Shown: positions 27,332 through 37,720 of the stretch, in pieces | How the letters are laid out: each line of letters starts with the position of its first letter | How positions within the stretch are numbered: the first letter of the stretch is position 1 | Source of the DNA: Salipiger sp. H15 | GTDB taxonomy: Bacteria; Pseudomonadota; Alphaproteobacteria; Rhodobacterales; Rhodobacteraceae | DNA: 64,000 nucleotides | NCBI RefSeq assembly: GCF_040409955.1 | Contig: NZ_CP123384.1 | Span: 496,001 to 560,000 of the forward strand | Direction: 5' to 3' | Made by a program: the position numbers and the translations under genes | Notes under the pieces: generated by a model | What the model was told of the DNA's origin: nothing | Database searches by the model: none | What the model saw: the letters and a program-made list of their open reading frames with translations, nothing else

Positions 27332-30013
27332 TCACTCGTCCGACTTCGCCGCGCTCTTCTTCGCCGGTGCCTTCTTGGCAGCGGTCTTCTTGGTGGTGCT
27401 CGCCTTGGCCGCCGCCTTTTTCGGGGCTGCCTTCTTCTTGGCGCCCGACTTGGCGGACTTCTCGGCGATCAGCGCCAGCGCCTGCTCGAGCGTGACGCTT
27501 TCCGGATCCGTGTCCTTGGGCAGGGTGGCGTTCACCTTCTCCCACTTGACGTAAGGCCCGTAGCGCCCGTCGAAGATGGCGATCGCGCCGCCCTCGGGGT
27601 GATCACCGACCTCCTTCAGCGCCTTGGCCGCGGCACGGCCGCGCCCGCCGGGGTTCGCGCGCTTCTCGGCCAGCATCTCGACCGCGCGGTTCATGCCGAT
27701 CTCGAAGACCTCGGCCGGATCCTTGAGGTTCACGTAGGTCGGCTTCGCGTCGTCGGGCAACTGGTGCATGATATAGGGGCCGAAGCGCCCGAAGTTGGCC
27801 GAGACCGCGCCGCCCTCGGGGTGCTCGCCGATCTGCCGCGGCAGCGACAGCAGCACCAGCGCCTTCTCCAACGTCAGGTCGTCCTTCGACCAGCCGCGCG
27901 GCAGCGAGGCCCGCGGCGGCTTCTTGTTCTCGGCCGTCGGCTCGCCGCGCTGCACGTAGGGGCCGAAGCGCCCGGCCTTGAGCCAGATCTCGTCGCCCTG
28001 ATCCTCGCCGAGCAGCCGCTCGTCACCCTCGGCCCCTTCGCCCGCGATCGGGCGGGTGTAGGTGCACTCGGGGTAGTTGCCGCATCCGACGAAGCCGCCG
28101 GTGCGCGAGGTCTTCAGGTGCAGTTGGCCGTTGCCGCACTTGGGGCAGATGCGCGGGTCGGAGCCGTCCTCGCGCGGCGGGTAGAGCTGCGGCGCCAGCG
28201 CCTCGTCGAGCACGTCGAGCACCTCGGAGATGCGCAGCTCGGAGGTCTCCGAGATCGCCGCCGAGAAATCGCGCCAGAACTTGGCAAGCACCGACTTCCA
28301 GTCCATCTCGCCGGCCGAGACCTCGTCGAGCTCGTTCTCGAGCTCGGCAGTGAACTCGTAGCCCACGTACTTGCGGAAGAAGTTGAGCAGGAAGATCGTG
28401 ACGATCCGGCCCTTGTCCTCGGGGATGAGGCGGTTCTGCTCCTTCTTGACGTATTCGCGGTCCTGGATCGTGGTGATCACCGAGGCATAGGTCGAAGGGC
28501 GCCCGATGCCGAGCTCTTCCATGCGCTTGACCAGCGTCGCCTCGGTGTAGCGCGGCGGCGGCTGGGTGAAGCTCTGCGTGCCGAGCACGGCATTGTTGTC
28601 CGACAGGATCGACGAGATGCCCGAGGCTGGCGTCGCGCGCTCGGCGGCCTTCTCGTGCTGCGCCCTGAGGCCCGACTTGGCAAAGGCGGCGTTCTCGCCC
28701 TGCATGATCTGCGGCAGGCGCTTGTCGTCTTCGCCCTCGACGTCGTCGCGGCCCTCTTCGTAGATCTTCAGGAAGCCGTCGAAGATCACCACTTGGCCGG
28801 TGGCGCGCAGCCCGACCTGCTGGTCGTCCGAGCCGATCTCGACCGTGGTGCGCTCGAGCCGCGCCGCCTCCATCTGGCAGGCCAGCGTGCGCTTCCAGAT
28901 CAGGTCGTAGAGCTTGCGCTGGTCATCCTCGCGCAGCTTCAGCGCCTCGGCGTCCTTGGTCATGTCGGTCGGGCGGATGCACTCGTGCGCTTCCTGCGCG
29001 TTCTTGGCCTTGTTCTTGTAGATGCGCGGGCTGCCCGGCACGTATTGCTTGCCGAAACGGTCGGCGATGGCCTCGCGGCACGCGGTCACCGCCTCGGGGG
29101 CCATGTCGATGCCGTCGGTCCGCATGTAGGTGATGTGCCCCGCCTCGTAGAGCCGCTGCGCCGCGTTCATGCAGGCGCGCGCGCCCATGCCGAACTTGCG
29201 GCTCGCCTCCTGCTGCAGGGTCGAGGTCATGAACGGGGCCGAGGGGTTGCGGGTGCTGGGCCGCGCCTCGACCGAGAGGATCTTCAGCGCGCGCTTGGCG
29301 ACGGCCTGCACCGCCATCTCGGTCTGGGTGGCGTTCTCGAGATCGTAGCGGTCGAGCTTGCGGCCTGCGAGCGTGGTCAGCCGCGCCTCGAACTCCTGCC
29401 CGCGCGGCGTCGTCAGCAGCGCCTTGACCTGCCAGTATTCGCGGGGATTGAAGGCCTCGATCTCCATCTCGCGCTCGACGATGAGCCGCAGGCAGACCGA
29501 CTGCACCCGGCCCGCCGAGCGCGCGCCCGGCAGCTTCCGCCAGAGCACCGGCGAGAGGTTGAAGCCGACGAGGTAGTCGAGCGCGCGGCGGGCGAGGTAG
29601 GCCTCGACCAGCGGCGCGTCGATCTCGCGCGGGTTCTGCATCGCCTCGGTGACGGCGGCCTTGGTGATCGCGTTGAAGGTGACCCGGCTCACCGCAGTGT
29701 CCTTGCGGATCGAGCGGCGCTTGGTCAGCGCCTCCTTCAGGTGCCACGAGATCGCCTCTCCCTCGCGATCAGGGTCGGTCGCGAGAATGAGCGCGTTGTC
29801 ATTCTTGAGCGCCTCGGCGATGGCCGAGACATGCTTGCGCGAGTCGGCGCCGATCTCCCAGGTCATGTCGAAATCGTTGTCGGTGTCGACCGACCCGTCC
29901 TTCGCCGGCAGGTCCCGGACGTGGCCGTAGGAGGCGAGCACCGTGTAGTCGGATCCCAGATACTTGTTGATTGTCTTGGCTTTGGCCGGGGATTCGACGA
30001 CGACGACGGGCAT
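27332..30013 (-). CDS. topA: DNA topoisomerase I
   Basis: Type IA topoisomerase that relaxes negative supercoils, 893 aa. Toprim domain at the N-terminus (VVVESPAKAKTINKYLG, acidic DTDND and DPDREGEAI). The active-site Tyr is in HITYMRTDG. One classical four-Cys zinc ribbon (CPKCGN...GCGNYPEC) is followed by repeats of the GRFGPYV / YGPYVKWE type. The tail is a Lys/Ala-rich stretch of about 35 residues, common in alphaproteobacteria and likely to bind DNA or polymerase. dprA lies upstream on the same strand. Confidence 0.96.
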   Translation of the reverse strand: MPVVVVESPAKAKTINKYLGSDYTVLASYGHVRDLPAKDGSVDTDNDFDMTWEIGADSRKHVSAIAEALKNDNALILATDPDREGEAISWHLKEALTKRRSIRKDTAVSRVTFNAITKAAVTEAMQNPREIDAPLVEAYLARRALDYLVGFNLSPVLWRKLPGARSAGRVQSVCLRLIVEREMEIEAFNPREYWQVKALLTTPRGQEFEARLTTLAGRKLDRYDLENATQTEMAVQAVAKRALKILSVEARPSTRNPSAPFMTSTLQQEASRKFGMGARACMNAAQRLYEAGHITYMRTDGIDMAPEAVTACREAIADRFGKQYVPGSPRIYKNKAKNAQEAHECIRPTDMTKDAEALKLREDDQRKLYDLIWKRTLACQMEAARLERTTVEIGSDDQQVGLRATGQVVIFDGFLKIYEEGRDDVEGEDDKRLPQIMQGENAAFAKSGLRAQHEKAAERATPASGISSILSDNNAVLGTQSFTQPPPRYTEATLVKRMEELGIGRPSTYASVITTIQDREYVKKEQNRLIPEDKGRIVTIFLLNFFRKYVGYEFTAELENELDEVSAGEMDWKSVLAKFWRDFSAAISETSELRISEVLDVLDEALAPQLYPPREDGSDPRICPKCGNGQLHLKTSRTGGFVGCGNYPECTYTRPIAGEGAEGDERLLGEDQGDEIWLKAGRFGPYVQRGEPTAENKKPPRASLPRGWSKDDLTLEKALVLLSLPRQIGEHPEGGAVSANFGRFGPYIMHQLPDDAKPTYVNLKDPAEVFEIGMNRAVEMLAEKRANPGGRGRAAAKALKEVGDHPEGGAIAIFDGRYGPYVKWEKVNATLPKDTDPESVTLEQALALIAEKSAKSGAKKKAAPKKAAAKASTTKKTAAKKAPAKKSAAKSDE

Positions 30014-30168
30014 TAATGAGACCTCATTGCAACGCTGTGCTCAAAACGGCTTGCCTGCCGCTATGGCGGCGCAAGATGTGGGACGCAAGGGGGAAATGTC
30101 AATGCGGCCCGGCGGCGGACCCCAGGCAGCACAGGCGAATTGCCGCGATTCCGGGCCGTTTCGGAGGC

Positions 30169-31350
30169 TCAGGAGAGCCGGCTCAGCAATCCACCGGGGC
30201 GGCGTTCGAGCCGCCCCTCGAGTTCGAGATCGGTGAGCGCCGGGGCGATCTGCGCGACCTGCCCGCCAAGATCGCGGATCACCTGGTCCTCGGGCACCGG
30301 CACCGGGCCGAGCCGGTCGAGGATGCGCTGGTGCAGCGCGCGGGTCTCGGCACGGCTGCGGCGCTCGGGCGGTGGCGGCGGCACCTGCACGGCCCGGCCC
30401 GGCGCTTCCGGCACCGCGACGGCGGGCTCCGGGCGTGCGGGCTCGGGCCGCGCCAGCGCCTCGATCACGTCCTCGGCATTGCGCACCAGCCTTGCCCCGT
30501 CGCGCAGCAGCAGGTTGCACCCGCCCGCGCGCCCGTCGAGCGGATGGCCGGGCACCGCCATCACCTCGCGCCCCTGGTCGAGCGCGCAGCGCGCGGTGAT
30601 CAGCGAGCCGGATTTCACCGCCGCCTCGACCACCACCACGCCCTGCGCCATGCCCGAGACGATGCGGTTGCGGGTCGGGAAATGCCGCGCCTGCGGCTGC
30701 ATCCCCGGGGGCTGCTCGGACAGGAGCACGCCGCGGTCCCGGATCTCGGCCGCCAGCAGCGCATTCTCCTGCGGATAGATCACGTCGACCCCGCCGGCCA
30801 TGACCGCCGCGGTGCCGCCCGCCTCGCCGCCCGCGAGCGCCGCGCGATGCGCCTCGGCGTCGATGCCGCGCGCGAGGCCCGAAACCACCAGCCAGCCAGC
30901 CTCGGCCAGCCCCCGCGCCAGCAACCGCGCGGTGCGCGCGCCGAGCGAGGAGGCATTGCGCGCGCCCACCAGGGCCACGGCGGGGCGGTGCAGCAGCGCG
31001 CCCTGCCCGATCACCCAGAGCAGCGGCGGCGCATCCTCCATCTCGGCAAGCCCGGGCGGGTAGCCGGGAGCGCCGCGAAACACCAAAGTCGCGCCGGCGC
31101 GGGCGCCGGCCGCAAGCTCGGCCTGCACCACGCCCTCGGGACAGATGCGATAATCCTCGACCCCGGCCCCGGCGGCCACCGCGGGCAGCGCGTCCAGCCC
31201 GGCGGCGGCGGAGCCATGCTCGGCCAGGAGCCGCCAGAAGGTCGTCGGCCCCACCCGGCGTGAGCGCAAGAGACGGAGCCAAGCCAGCCGGTCGGCTTCC
31301 GTGGTGGGTGGGAGTGGGGGGTGGTTGGAAGTCTGTGTGTGCCCGGTCAT
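30169..31350 (-). CDS. dprA: DNA-processing protein DprA
   Basis: Binds incoming single-stranded DNA and loads RecA during transformation. 393 aa. The Rossmann-like core has VALVGARNASSLGARTA, VSGLARGIDAEAHRAAL, FPTRNRIVSGM and SGSLITARCALDQGREV. A Pro-rich linker (about 310-335) leads to a C-terminal winged-helix (DML1-like) domain. ATG 31350 gives a normal N-terminus. The dprA-topA order is common in alphaproteobacteria. Confidence 0.93.
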   Translation of the reverse strand: MTGHTQTSNHPPLPPTTEADRLAWLRLLRSRRVGPTTFWRLLAEHGSAAAGLDALPAVAAGAGVEDYRICPEGVVQAELAAGARAGATLVFRGAPGYPPGLAEMEDAPPLLWVIGQGALLHRPAVALVGARNASSLGARTARLLARGLAEAGWLVVSGLARGIDAEAHRAALAGGEAGGTAAVMAGGVDVIYPQENALLAAEIRDRGVLLSEQPPGMQPQARHFPTRNRIVSGMAQGVVVVEAAVKSGSLITARCALDQGREVMAVPGHPLDGRAGGCNLLLRDGARLVRNAEDVIEALARPEPARPEPAVAVPEAPGRAVQVPPPPPERRSRAETRALHQRILDRLGPVPVPEDQVIRDLGGQVAQIAPALTDLELEGRLERRPGGLLSRLS

Positions 31351-31451
31351 CCTGACCCCGTCTCTTGCGGGATCCTCTCTAGCCGATGACTGGTTAAGCA
31401 AGAATGAAGCCCCGGAAGCCGAAAGCCGCGCCGCCCGAAAACCGCCCGCCC

Positions 31452-31500
31452 CTTCTTCTCTTTCCAAATACGCCGGGGAGCGCGAGGGGCAGAGCCCCTC
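31452..31500 (+). repeat. Dispersed repeat, copy B, with GC hairpin
   Basis: TTCTTCTCTTTCC then AAATACGCCGGGG, followed by the 7-bp hairpin GAGGGGC-AGA-GCCCCTC at 31484-31500. It sits between dprA and the end of tldD. Confidence 0.85.
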
Positions 31501-31566
31501 GCCTCTTCAAGTGCCCCGCCTCGGGCGCGAGAGGCATCGCCCCTCGCTACTTTGGCGACCGCCCGA

Positions 31567-32988
31567 TCAGCTGCCCGCGCCGCCGACCGTAAGCCCGCCG
31601 ATCATCACCGTCGGCTGGCCCACGCCCACCGGCACCCATTGGCCCTGCTTGCCGCAGTTGCCCATGCCCGGGTCGAGCGCCATGTCGTTGCCGAGCGCCC
31701 GCACGTGCTGCAGCGCCGTGGCGCCGTCGCCGATCAGCGTCGCGCCCTTCACCGGCGCGCCGACCTTGCCGTTCTTCACCCGGTAGGCCTCGGTGCAGGA
31801 GAAGACGAACTTGCCGTTGGTGATGTCCACCTGCCCGCCGCCGAAGCCGACGGCCCAGATCCCGTCCTTGAGATCCGCCACGATGTCAGCGGGGTCGGCA
31901 TCGCCGCCCAGCATGATGGTGTTGGTCATCCGCGGCATCGGCGCGTGGGCATAGCTCTCGCGGCGGCCGTTGCCGGTGGCCTCGACGCCCATCAGCCGGG
32001 CGTTCTGGCGGTCCTGCATGTAGCCCACGAGGATGCCGTCCTCGATCAGCACGTTGCGCGCCGAGGGCGTGCCCTCGTCGTCGACCGAGATCGAGCCGCG
32101 CCGGTCCGGCAGGGTGCCGTCATCGACCACGGTGACCCCGGGCGCGGCGACGCGCTGGCCCATGAGCCCGGCAAAGGCCGAGCTGCCCTTGCGGTTGAAA
32201 TCGCCCTCGAGCCCGTGACCCACCGCCTCGTGCAGCAGGATGCCCGGCCAGCCCGGCCCGAGCACGATGTCCATGACCCCGGCGGGCGCGTCCTCGGCGC
32301 GCAGGTTGACCAGCGCGATGCGCAGCGCCTCGCGCGCCTTCGCCTGCCACGAGGCGGGCTCGAGCAGCCCGTCGAGCAGGTAGCGCCCGCCGCCCGAGGC
32401 CGCGCCCTGCTCGCGCAGGCCGTTCTCCTCGACGATGACGGACACGGTGACGCGGGTCATCGGGCGCACGTCGGTGACCAGCCCGCCCTCGGGGCGCAGG
32501 ATCGCGACCTCCTGGCAGGAGGCGGCGATGGTCGCGGTTACCTGAACCACGCGCGGGTCGAGGTCGCGGGCAAAGGCGTCGATCTCGCGCAGCGTCTCGA
32601 GCTTCACCGGGAAGCTGTGCCCGGCGATCGGGTCGGCGTCGGTGTAGAGCCTGCGGTTGGTGCCCGCGGGCGGCGGGGCGAGCACGCCGCCGCCGTCGCC
32701 GACCGCCAGCCGGGTGGTCTCGACCGCACGCGCGATGGCCTGTTCGGAGATCTCGGTGGAATGGGCGTAGCCCGCCACCTCGCCGCGCACCGCGCGCAGG
32801 CCGAACCCCTCGGAGGCGTCATAGCTGGCGGTCCTGATTCGGCCGTCGTCCAGTACCAGAGCCTCGCCGCGGCGTCTTTCGAGGAAGAGCTCGCCGTCAT
32901 CCGCCCCCGCGACAGCGTTACGCAGTTGCCCCAGTGTGCGCTCCAGATCGAGGGCCGTTTCAAAGGGCCGGAAAGGGCTTTCGCTCAT
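31567..32988 (-). CDS. tldD: Metalloprotease TldD
   Basis: TldD half of the TldD/TldE heterodimeric zinc protease that degrades unfolded peptides and trims modified peptides. 473 aa. The zinc-binding HEAVGHGLEGD motif (HExxxH) is present, as is the conserved N-terminal FLERRRGEALVLDDGRI. The partner TldE/PmbA is not in the window. The start is only 18 bp from the FnrL box, so FnrL bound there could block tldD transcription. Confidence 0.93.
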   Translation of the reverse strand: MSESPFRPFETALDLERTLGQLRNAVAGADDGELFLERRRGEALVLDDGRIRTASYDASEGFGLRAVRGEVAGYAHSTEISEQAIARAVETTRLAVGDGGGVLAPPPAGTNRRLYTDADPIAGHSFPVKLETLREIDAFARDLDPRVVQVTATIAASCQEVAILRPEGGLVTDVRPMTRVTVSVIVEENGLREQGAASGGGRYLLDGLLEPASWQAKAREALRIALVNLRAEDAPAGVMDIVLGPGWPGILLHEAVGHGLEGDFNRKGSSAFAGLMGQRVAAPGVTVVDDGTLPDRRGSISVDDEGTPSARNVLIEDGILVGYMQDRQNARLMGVEATGNGRRESYAHAPMPRMTNTIMLGGDADPADIVADLKDGIWAVGFGGGQVDITNGKFVFSCTEAYRVKNGKVGAPVKGATLIGDGATALQHVRALGNDMALDPGMGNCGKQGQWVPVGVGQPTVMIGGLTVGGAGS

Positions 32989-33006
32989 GTGGTCATCCTC
33001 TTAGTT

Positions 33007-33020
33007 TTGATCTGGATCAA
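33007..33020. promoter_or_regulatory. Perfect FNR/FnrL box between tldD and ctaC
   Basis: TTGATCTGGATCAA is an exact match to the FNR-family consensus TTGAT-N4-ATCAA. It lies 18 bp before tldD and 154 bp before ctaC in the 186-bp divergent gap. FnrL is the Fe-S oxygen sensor of Rhodobacteraceae. Confidence 0.75.
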
Positions 33021-33174
33021 AAAAGTGCGCTTTTGCCGCAAGCGTTCATCTTTATTTGATGGGCGCAATGTGCTTTTTAAAGTCCACAACAACAGGGAGG
33101 AGGCTCTTCGGGCGGCGGCTCGGGGGTGAATCCTCCTGTCCGCAGAGAAGAATGACAACCGGATCAGGTGATAC

Positions 33175-34068
33175 ATGCGTAAACTATCGAAGCTGACGGG
33201 CCTCGCCACCGGCGCACTGACGGCAGCCCTTGCCGTCCCGGCCCTGGCGCAGGACTCGCTGGAGCTGGTGGGCCACCCGCACGCAGGCGGCACGGGCTTC
33301 CAGCCCGCCTCGACCGAGCTCGCGCGCGACCTTCAATGGCTGGACGGGATGCTGCTCGTCATCATCACCGCGATCTGCATCTTCGTTATCGCGCTGCTGG
33401 CCTATGCCGTGCTGCGCTTCAACAGGAAGTCCAACCCGACCCCGAAGAGCTTCACCCACAACTCGCCGCTCGAGATCGCCTGGACGCTGGGTCCGATCGT
33501 GATCCTCGTGGTGATCGGCGCCTTCTCCCTGCCGGTGCTGTTCAAGCAGCAGGAGATCCCCGAGGGCGACGTGGTGATCAAGGTCACCGGCTACCAGTGG
33601 TACTGGGGCTATGAATATGTCGGCACCGACCTCGCCTACGAGGGCTACATGATCGGCGCCCCGGCGACCGGCGGCGAGAACCGCTTCAGCACCGACGTGT
33701 CGACCCAGTTGCACGAGGCCGGCTACAGCGACAGCGAGTTCCTGCTTGCCACCGACACCGCCGTGGTCGTGCCCGTCGGCAAGACCATCGTGATGCAGGT
33801 GACCGGCGCCGACGTGATCCACTCCTGGACCATCCCGGCCTTCGGCGTGAAGCAGGACGCCGTTCCGGGCCGCATCGCCGAGCTGTGGTTCAAGCCCGAG
33901 CGCGAGGGCGTGTTCTTCGGCCAGTGCTCGGAACTCTGCGGCATCAGCCACGCCTACATGCCGATCACCGTCAAGGTGGTCAGCCAGGAGGCCTATGACG
34001 CCTGGCTCGCCGCCTCGCAGAACGACGGCGGCTACGTCGACGTGCGCCAGTTCCTGGCCGCGTCCTAA
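33175..34068 (+). CDS. ctaC: Cytochrome c oxidase subunit II
   Basis: CuA-bearing subunit of the aa3-type oxidase; accepts electrons from cytochrome c on the periplasmic side. 297 aa: signal peptide (cleavage after PALAQ), two TM helices (about 55-80 and 98-120), then the cupredoxin domain. CuA ligands are in VIHSWTIP and [12 protein letters not shown], and the aromatic patch is [10 protein letters not shown]. It heads the operon ctaC-ctaB-small ORF-ctaG-ctaE. Subunit I is not in the window, as is usual in Rhodobacter/Paracoccus. Confidence 0.96.
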   Translation: MRKLSKLTGLATGALTAALAVPALAQDSLELVGHPHAGGTGFQPASTELARDLQWLDGMLLVIITAICIFVIALLAYAVLRFNRKSNPTPKSFTHNSPLEIAWTLGPIVILVVIGAFSLPVLFKQQEIPEGDVVIKVTGYQWYWGYEYVGTDLAYEGYMIGAPATGGENRFSTDVSTQLHEAGYSDSEFLLATDTAVVVPVGKTIVMQVTGADVIHSWTIPAFGVKQDAVPGRIAELWFKPEREGVFFGQCSELCGISHAYMPITVKVVSQEAYDAWLAASQNDGGYVDVRQFLAAS

Positions 34069-34135
34069 CTTCTTGCAACACGGCGGCGCGCCCCGAGGAG
34101 GAGGGCGCGTCGCCAGGACCTGAATCGAGACCCCA

Positions 34136-35098
34136 ATGAGCGACCTCACCACCAACACGGCAGCACAGACGGCCCGCGCGTCCGAGTACGACGCGCAGTT
34201 CGGCGACTATTTCGCCCTGCTCAAGCCGCGCGTCATGACCCTGGTGGTCTTCACCGCCTTCGTCGGCCTGCTGGCCGCGCCGGTCCCGGTTCACCCCTTC
34301 GTCGGCTTCTGCGCGATCCTCTTCATCGCCGTGGGCGGCGGCGCCTCGGGCGCGCTGAACATGTGGTGGGACGCCGACATCGACGCGGTGATGAAGCGCA
34401 CCGCCAAGCGCCCGATCCCCTCGGGCCGCGTGCAGCCGGGCGAGGCGCTGGCCCTCGGCCTCGCGCTCTCGGGCTTCTCCTGCGTCTTCCTCGCCCTTGC
34501 CACCAACGCGCTGGCGGGCGGGCTGCTGGCCTTCACCATCTTCTTCTACGTGGTGATCTACACCATGTGGCTGAAGCGCTCGACGCCGCAGAACATCGTC
34601 ATCGGCGGCGCCGCCGGCGCCTTCCCCCCGATGATCGGCTGGGCCGCCGCGACCGGATCGGTCAGCGTCGAGGCCGTGCTGATGTTCTGCCTGACCTTCA
34701 TGTGGACGCCGCCGCATTTCTGGGCGCTGGCGCTCTTCATGCGCTCGGACTACGACGATGCGCGCGTGCCGATGCTGACCGTGACCCACGGCCGCCGCTC
34801 GACCCGCAAGCACATCCTCGTCTACACCATCCTGCTGGCGGCGCTGGCCATCGGCACCGGCTTCACCTCGGTGGGCGGTCCGATCTACCTGGCCGTGGCG
34901 CTGGTGCTGAACGCGCTCTTCCTCAAGGGCGCCTGGAACATCTTCCGCCGTGACGAGGTCATGTCGGAAGCCGACAACTTCAAGACCGAGAAGGGCTTCT
35001 TCAAGCTCTCGCTGCTCTACCTCTTCGCGCATTTCGGCGCGATCCTGGTCGAGGCGGGACTGGCGCGCTTCGGCATCGACCTGCTGGGAGGCTTCTGA
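34136..35098 (+). CDS. ctaB: Protoheme IX farnesyltransferase
   Basis: Makes heme O from heme B, the first step to heme A for the oxidase. 320 aa, about nine TM segments. The prenyl-diphosphate/Mg motif is [35 protein letters not shown] near the start is also conserved. The stop shares bases with the next start (TGATG), implying coupling. Confidence 0.95.
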   Translation: MSDLTTNTAAQTARASEYDAQFGDYFALLKPRVMTLVVFTAFVGLLAAPVPVHPFVGFCAILFIAVGGGASGALNMWWDADIDAVMKRTAKRPIPSGRVQPGEALALGLALSGFSCVFLALATNALAGGLLAFTIFFYVVIYTMWLKRSTPQNIVIGGAAGAFPPMIGWAAATGSVSVEAVLMFCLTFMWTPPHFWALALFMRSDYDDARVPMLTVTHGRRSTRKHILVYTILLAALAIGTGFTSVGGPIYLAVALVLNALFLKGAWNIFRRDEVMSEADNFKTEKGFFKLSLLYLFAHFGAILVEAGLARFGIDLLGGF

Positions 35099-35277
35099 TG
35101 GGCATCGCACACGAGCACGAACTTCACCACCGCCGCCGCGGCCGCAACATCGGCGTCGGGCTCACCCTGGCGGCCTTCATCGCCATCGTCTTCGGCCTGA
35201 CCATCGTCAAGATCGGCTCGGGCGACTTCGGCGCCGCCAACGCGCCGCAGCAGGGACAGGTCCAGAATGGCAACTAA
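35098..35277 (+). CDS. CoxF-like small membrane protein
   Basis: 59-residue protein whose ATG overlaps the ctaB stop and whose end overlaps the ctaG start by 11 bp. A His/Arg-rich N-terminus ([12 protein letters not shown]) is followed by one TM helix (about 18-38) and a polar tail. A small protein at this place is a constant of alphaproteobacterial aa3 operons and is often annotated CoxF. Oxidase assembly is inferred from position only. Confidence 0.8.
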   Translation: MGIAHEHELHHRRRGRNIGVGLTLAAFIAIVFGLTIVKIGSGDFGAANAPQQGQVQNGN

Positions 35278-35851
35278 GGGCACCACGAAGACTCTCTGGT
35301 CGCTGATCGGCGTGGTGGTCTTCATGGGCGCCATGGCCTGGGCCTCCGTGCCCTTCTACAACTGGTTCTGCCGGGTCACCGGCTATGGCGGCACGACCAA
35401 CGTCGCCACCGGCGAGGCCTCGCAGATCCTCGACCGCACCATCAAGATCCGCTTTGACGCCTCGAAGGACCGCGGCTTCCCCTGGGAGTTCAAGCCGCTG
35501 CAGACCGAGATGACGCTGCGCATCGGCGAGGATGGCCTCGCCTTCTACGAGGCCTACAATCCCACCAACCGCCCCATCGCCGGGCAGGCCGCCTACAACG
35601 TGGCCCCCTATGACGCGGGCGCCTATTTCAGCAAGATCGAGTGCTTCTGCTTCACCGAGCAGGTGCTCATGCCCGGCGAGCGGGTGCAGATGCCGGTAAG
35701 CTTCTACGTCGACCCCGAGATCGTCAACGATCCCGACGCGAAGTTCGCCAAGCACATCACGCTCAGCTACACGTTCTACGAGATCGACCTGCCAGAGGAG
35801 ACGCAGGCCGCTCTTGCCAAGGAAGAAGCGGACACGAGTTCCGTCAACTGA
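35267..35851 (+). CDS. ctaG: Cytochrome c oxidase assembly protein CtaG (Cox11)
   Basis: Copper chaperone that delivers CuB to subunit I. 194 aa, single N-terminal TM (about 10-28), then a periplasmic immunoglobulin-like domain. The copper-binding pair is in [10 protein letters not shown], and [15 protein letters not shown] is the family N-terminal signature. Confidence 0.95.
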   Translation: MATKGTTKTLWSLIGVVVFMGAMAWASVPFYNWFCRVTGYGGTTNVATGEASQILDRTIKIRFDASKDRGFPWEFKPLQTEMTLRIGEDGLAFYEAYNPTNRPIAGQAAYNVAPYDAGAYFSKIECFCFTEQVLMPGERVQMPVSFYVDPEIVNDPDAKFAKHITLSYTFYEIDLPEETQAALAKEEADTSSVN

Positions 35852-35876
35852 CCGCCTGACCAACGAGGGAATCGAG

Positions 35877-36677
35877 ATGGCGCATGCAAAGAACCACGAC
35901 TACCACATTTTACCCCCGTCAGCCTGGCCGCTGATCGGCGCGGCCTCCGCCTTCGTCATGCTGTTCGGCGCGGTTCTGTGGATGCACGACCACGGGCCGT
36001 GGATCTTCCTCGCGGGCTTCGTCGGCGTGCTCTACACCATGTTCGGCTGGTGGTCGGACGTGATCGCCGAGAGCCGCGTGGGCGACCACACCCCGGTGGT
36101 GCAGATCGGCCTGAAATACGGCTTCATCCTGTTCATCATGTCCGAGGTGATGTTCTTCTTCGCCTGGTTCTGGTCGTTCTTCAAGCACGCGCTCTACCCG
36201 ATGGGCCCGAACTCCCCGGCCGTCGACGGCGTCTGGCCGCCCGCCGGGATCGAGACCTTCGACCCCTGGCACCTGCCGCTGATCAACACGCTGATCCTGC
36301 TCTGCTCGGGCGCCGCCGTGACCTGGGCGCACCACGCGCTGGTGCACGAGAACAACCGCCAGGACATGAAGTGGGGCCTCGCCATCGGCATCGCGCTCGG
36401 CGTGCTCTTCACCGTGTTCCAGGCCTATGAGTACAGCCACGCGGCCTTCGGCTTCTCGGGCAACATCTACGGCGCCAACTTCTTCATGGCGACGGGCTTC
36501 CACGGCACCCACGTGATCATCGGCACGATCTTCCTCTTCGTCTGCCTGCTGCGGCTGATGAGGGGCGACTTCACGCCGACCAAGCACATCGGCTTCGAGG
36601 CCGCCGCCTGGTACTGGCACTTTGTCGACGTGGTGTGGCTCTTCCTCTTCGCCTCGGTCTACATCTGGGGCGGCTGA
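35877..36677 (+). CDS. ctaE: Cytochrome c oxidase subunit III
   Basis: Seven-TM core subunit, 266 aa. Family marks are [33 protein letters not shown] and the C-terminal [19 protein letters not shown] 35877 has GAGGGA upstream and yields the usual start [10 protein letters not shown]. Followed by a terminator, so the SURF1 gene may be separately expressed. Confidence 0.96.
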   Translation: MAHAKNHDYHILPPSAWPLIGAASAFVMLFGAVLWMHDHGPWIFLAGFVGVLYTMFGWWSDVIAESRVGDHTPVVQIGLKYGFILFIMSEVMFFFAWFWSFFKHALYPMGPNSPAVDGVWPPAGIETFDPWHLPLINTLILLCSGAAVTWAHHALVHENNRQDMKWGLAIGIALGVLFTVFQAYEYSHAAFGFSGNIYGANFFMATGFHGTHVIIGTIFLFVCLLRLMRGDFTPTKHIGFEAAAWYWHFVDVVWLFLFASVYIWGG

Positions 36678-36719
36678 GCCCGGCCCGGCACCCGAACCTC
36701 GTTTCATCCGAGACCGCAG

Positions 36720-36745
36720 ACGCCCGCCGCACCCGGCGGGCGTTT
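36720..36745 (+). terminator. Terminator after ctaE
   Basis: Perfect 10-bp stem ACGCCCGCCG/CGGCGGGCGT, 4-nt loop, then TT-C. 43 bp past the stop. Confidence 0.75.
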
Positions 36746-36785
36746 CGCGTCTGCCCCGCGCCGCGCGGGACGGCACCGCCGGGCA

Positions 36786-36889
36786 GGCGTATTTGAAAAA
36801 GAGAAGAAGCACGGGACGCGCCCCGCCCTTCTTCTCTTTCAAAACACGCCGGGGTGAATGCGGCGCAGCCGCAGAGGGGCGGAGCCCCT
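36786..36889. repeat. Dispersed repeat, head-to-head pair (copies C1, C2)
   Basis: A minus-strand copy (36786-36809) faces a plus-strand copy (36828-36854), which together form a ~23-bp imperfect stem with an 18-nt loop. The plus copy is followed by the small hairpin AGGGGC-GGA-GCCCCT (36875-36889). It fills most of the 347-bp gap between ctaE and SURF1; nothing else is seen there. Confidence 0.85.
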
Positions 36890-37024
36890 GCCCTTTTGCC
36901 GCAGCGCCCGCCGCTTGCGCGTCCCGCGAACAATCGCGCCTTGATGTGTCCCGCGCAGAGGCGCTAAAGCAGGCAGGACGCGGCAGCGCCCCGACCCCCG
37001 CCCCGAGACCGGACCCGGACCTAC

Positions 37025-37714
37025 TTGACCCGTTACCTCGCCCCCCTCCTCTTCGGCCTGATCGGCGCCGCGATCCTGATCTCGCTGGGCAGCTGGCAGC
37101 TGCGCCGGCTCGAGTGGAAGGAAGCGGTGCTGGCCGAGATCGACGCGCGCATCGCCGGTCCCGCGCAGCCCCTGCCCCGGATGATCGCGCCCGAGGAGCA
37201 GCGCTACCAGCCGGTGGCCCTGCAGGGAGAGATCCTGCCCGGCGAGATCCGCGTGCTGGTCAGCCAGAAGGGTGTCGGCGCGGGCTACCGGATCATCGCG
37301 CCCTTCCGGGTCGAAGGTGACCCCGAGGGGCCGCGGCTCATCCTGCTCGACCGCGGCTTCACCCCGGACGCGGAGAAGGACGCCGCGCGCAGCACCGGGA
37401 CGGTCACCGTCACCGGCAACCTGCACTGGCCCGACGACCGCAACAGCTCGACGCCCGAGAATGATCTCAAGGCGAACATCTGGTTCGCCCGCGACATCGG
37501 CGCCATGGCCGAGACGCTGCAGACCGAGCCGCTGCTCGTCGTCGCGCGTGAGGTCACCCCCGCCGACCCGACCCTCCAGCCGCTGCCGGTCAGCGCCAGC
37601 GGCATTCCCAACGATCACCTGCAATACGCCATCACCTGGTTCTCGCTGGCGGTGGTGTGGCTGATCATGACCGGCTATTACATCCGCCGGCAGTCCAAGA
37701 CAGGAAAGGCCTGA
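37025..37714 (+). CDS. SURF1-family oxidase assembly protein
   Basis: Heme A insertion factor for aa3 oxidase. 229 aa with two TM helices, near 8-26 and 205-222. Family signatures are SLGSWQLRRLEWKE near the N-terminus, LLDRGFTP in the middle, and NDHLQYAITWFSLA at the C-terminal helix. No ATG is available; the TTG at 37025 is the start that keeps the first helix intact. Confidence 0.9.
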   Translation: MTRYLAPLLFGLIGAAILISLGSWQLRRLEWKEAVLAEIDARIAGPAQPLPRMIAPEEQRYQPVALQGEILPGEIRVLVSQKGVGAGYRIIAPFRVEGDPEGPRLILLDRGFTPDAEKDAARSTGTVTVTGNLHWPDDRNSSTPENDLKANIWFARDIGAMAETLQTEPLLVVAREVTPADPTLQPLPVSASGIPNDHLQYAITWFSLAVVWLIMTGYYIRRQSKTGKA

Positions 37715-37720
37715 GCCCCC

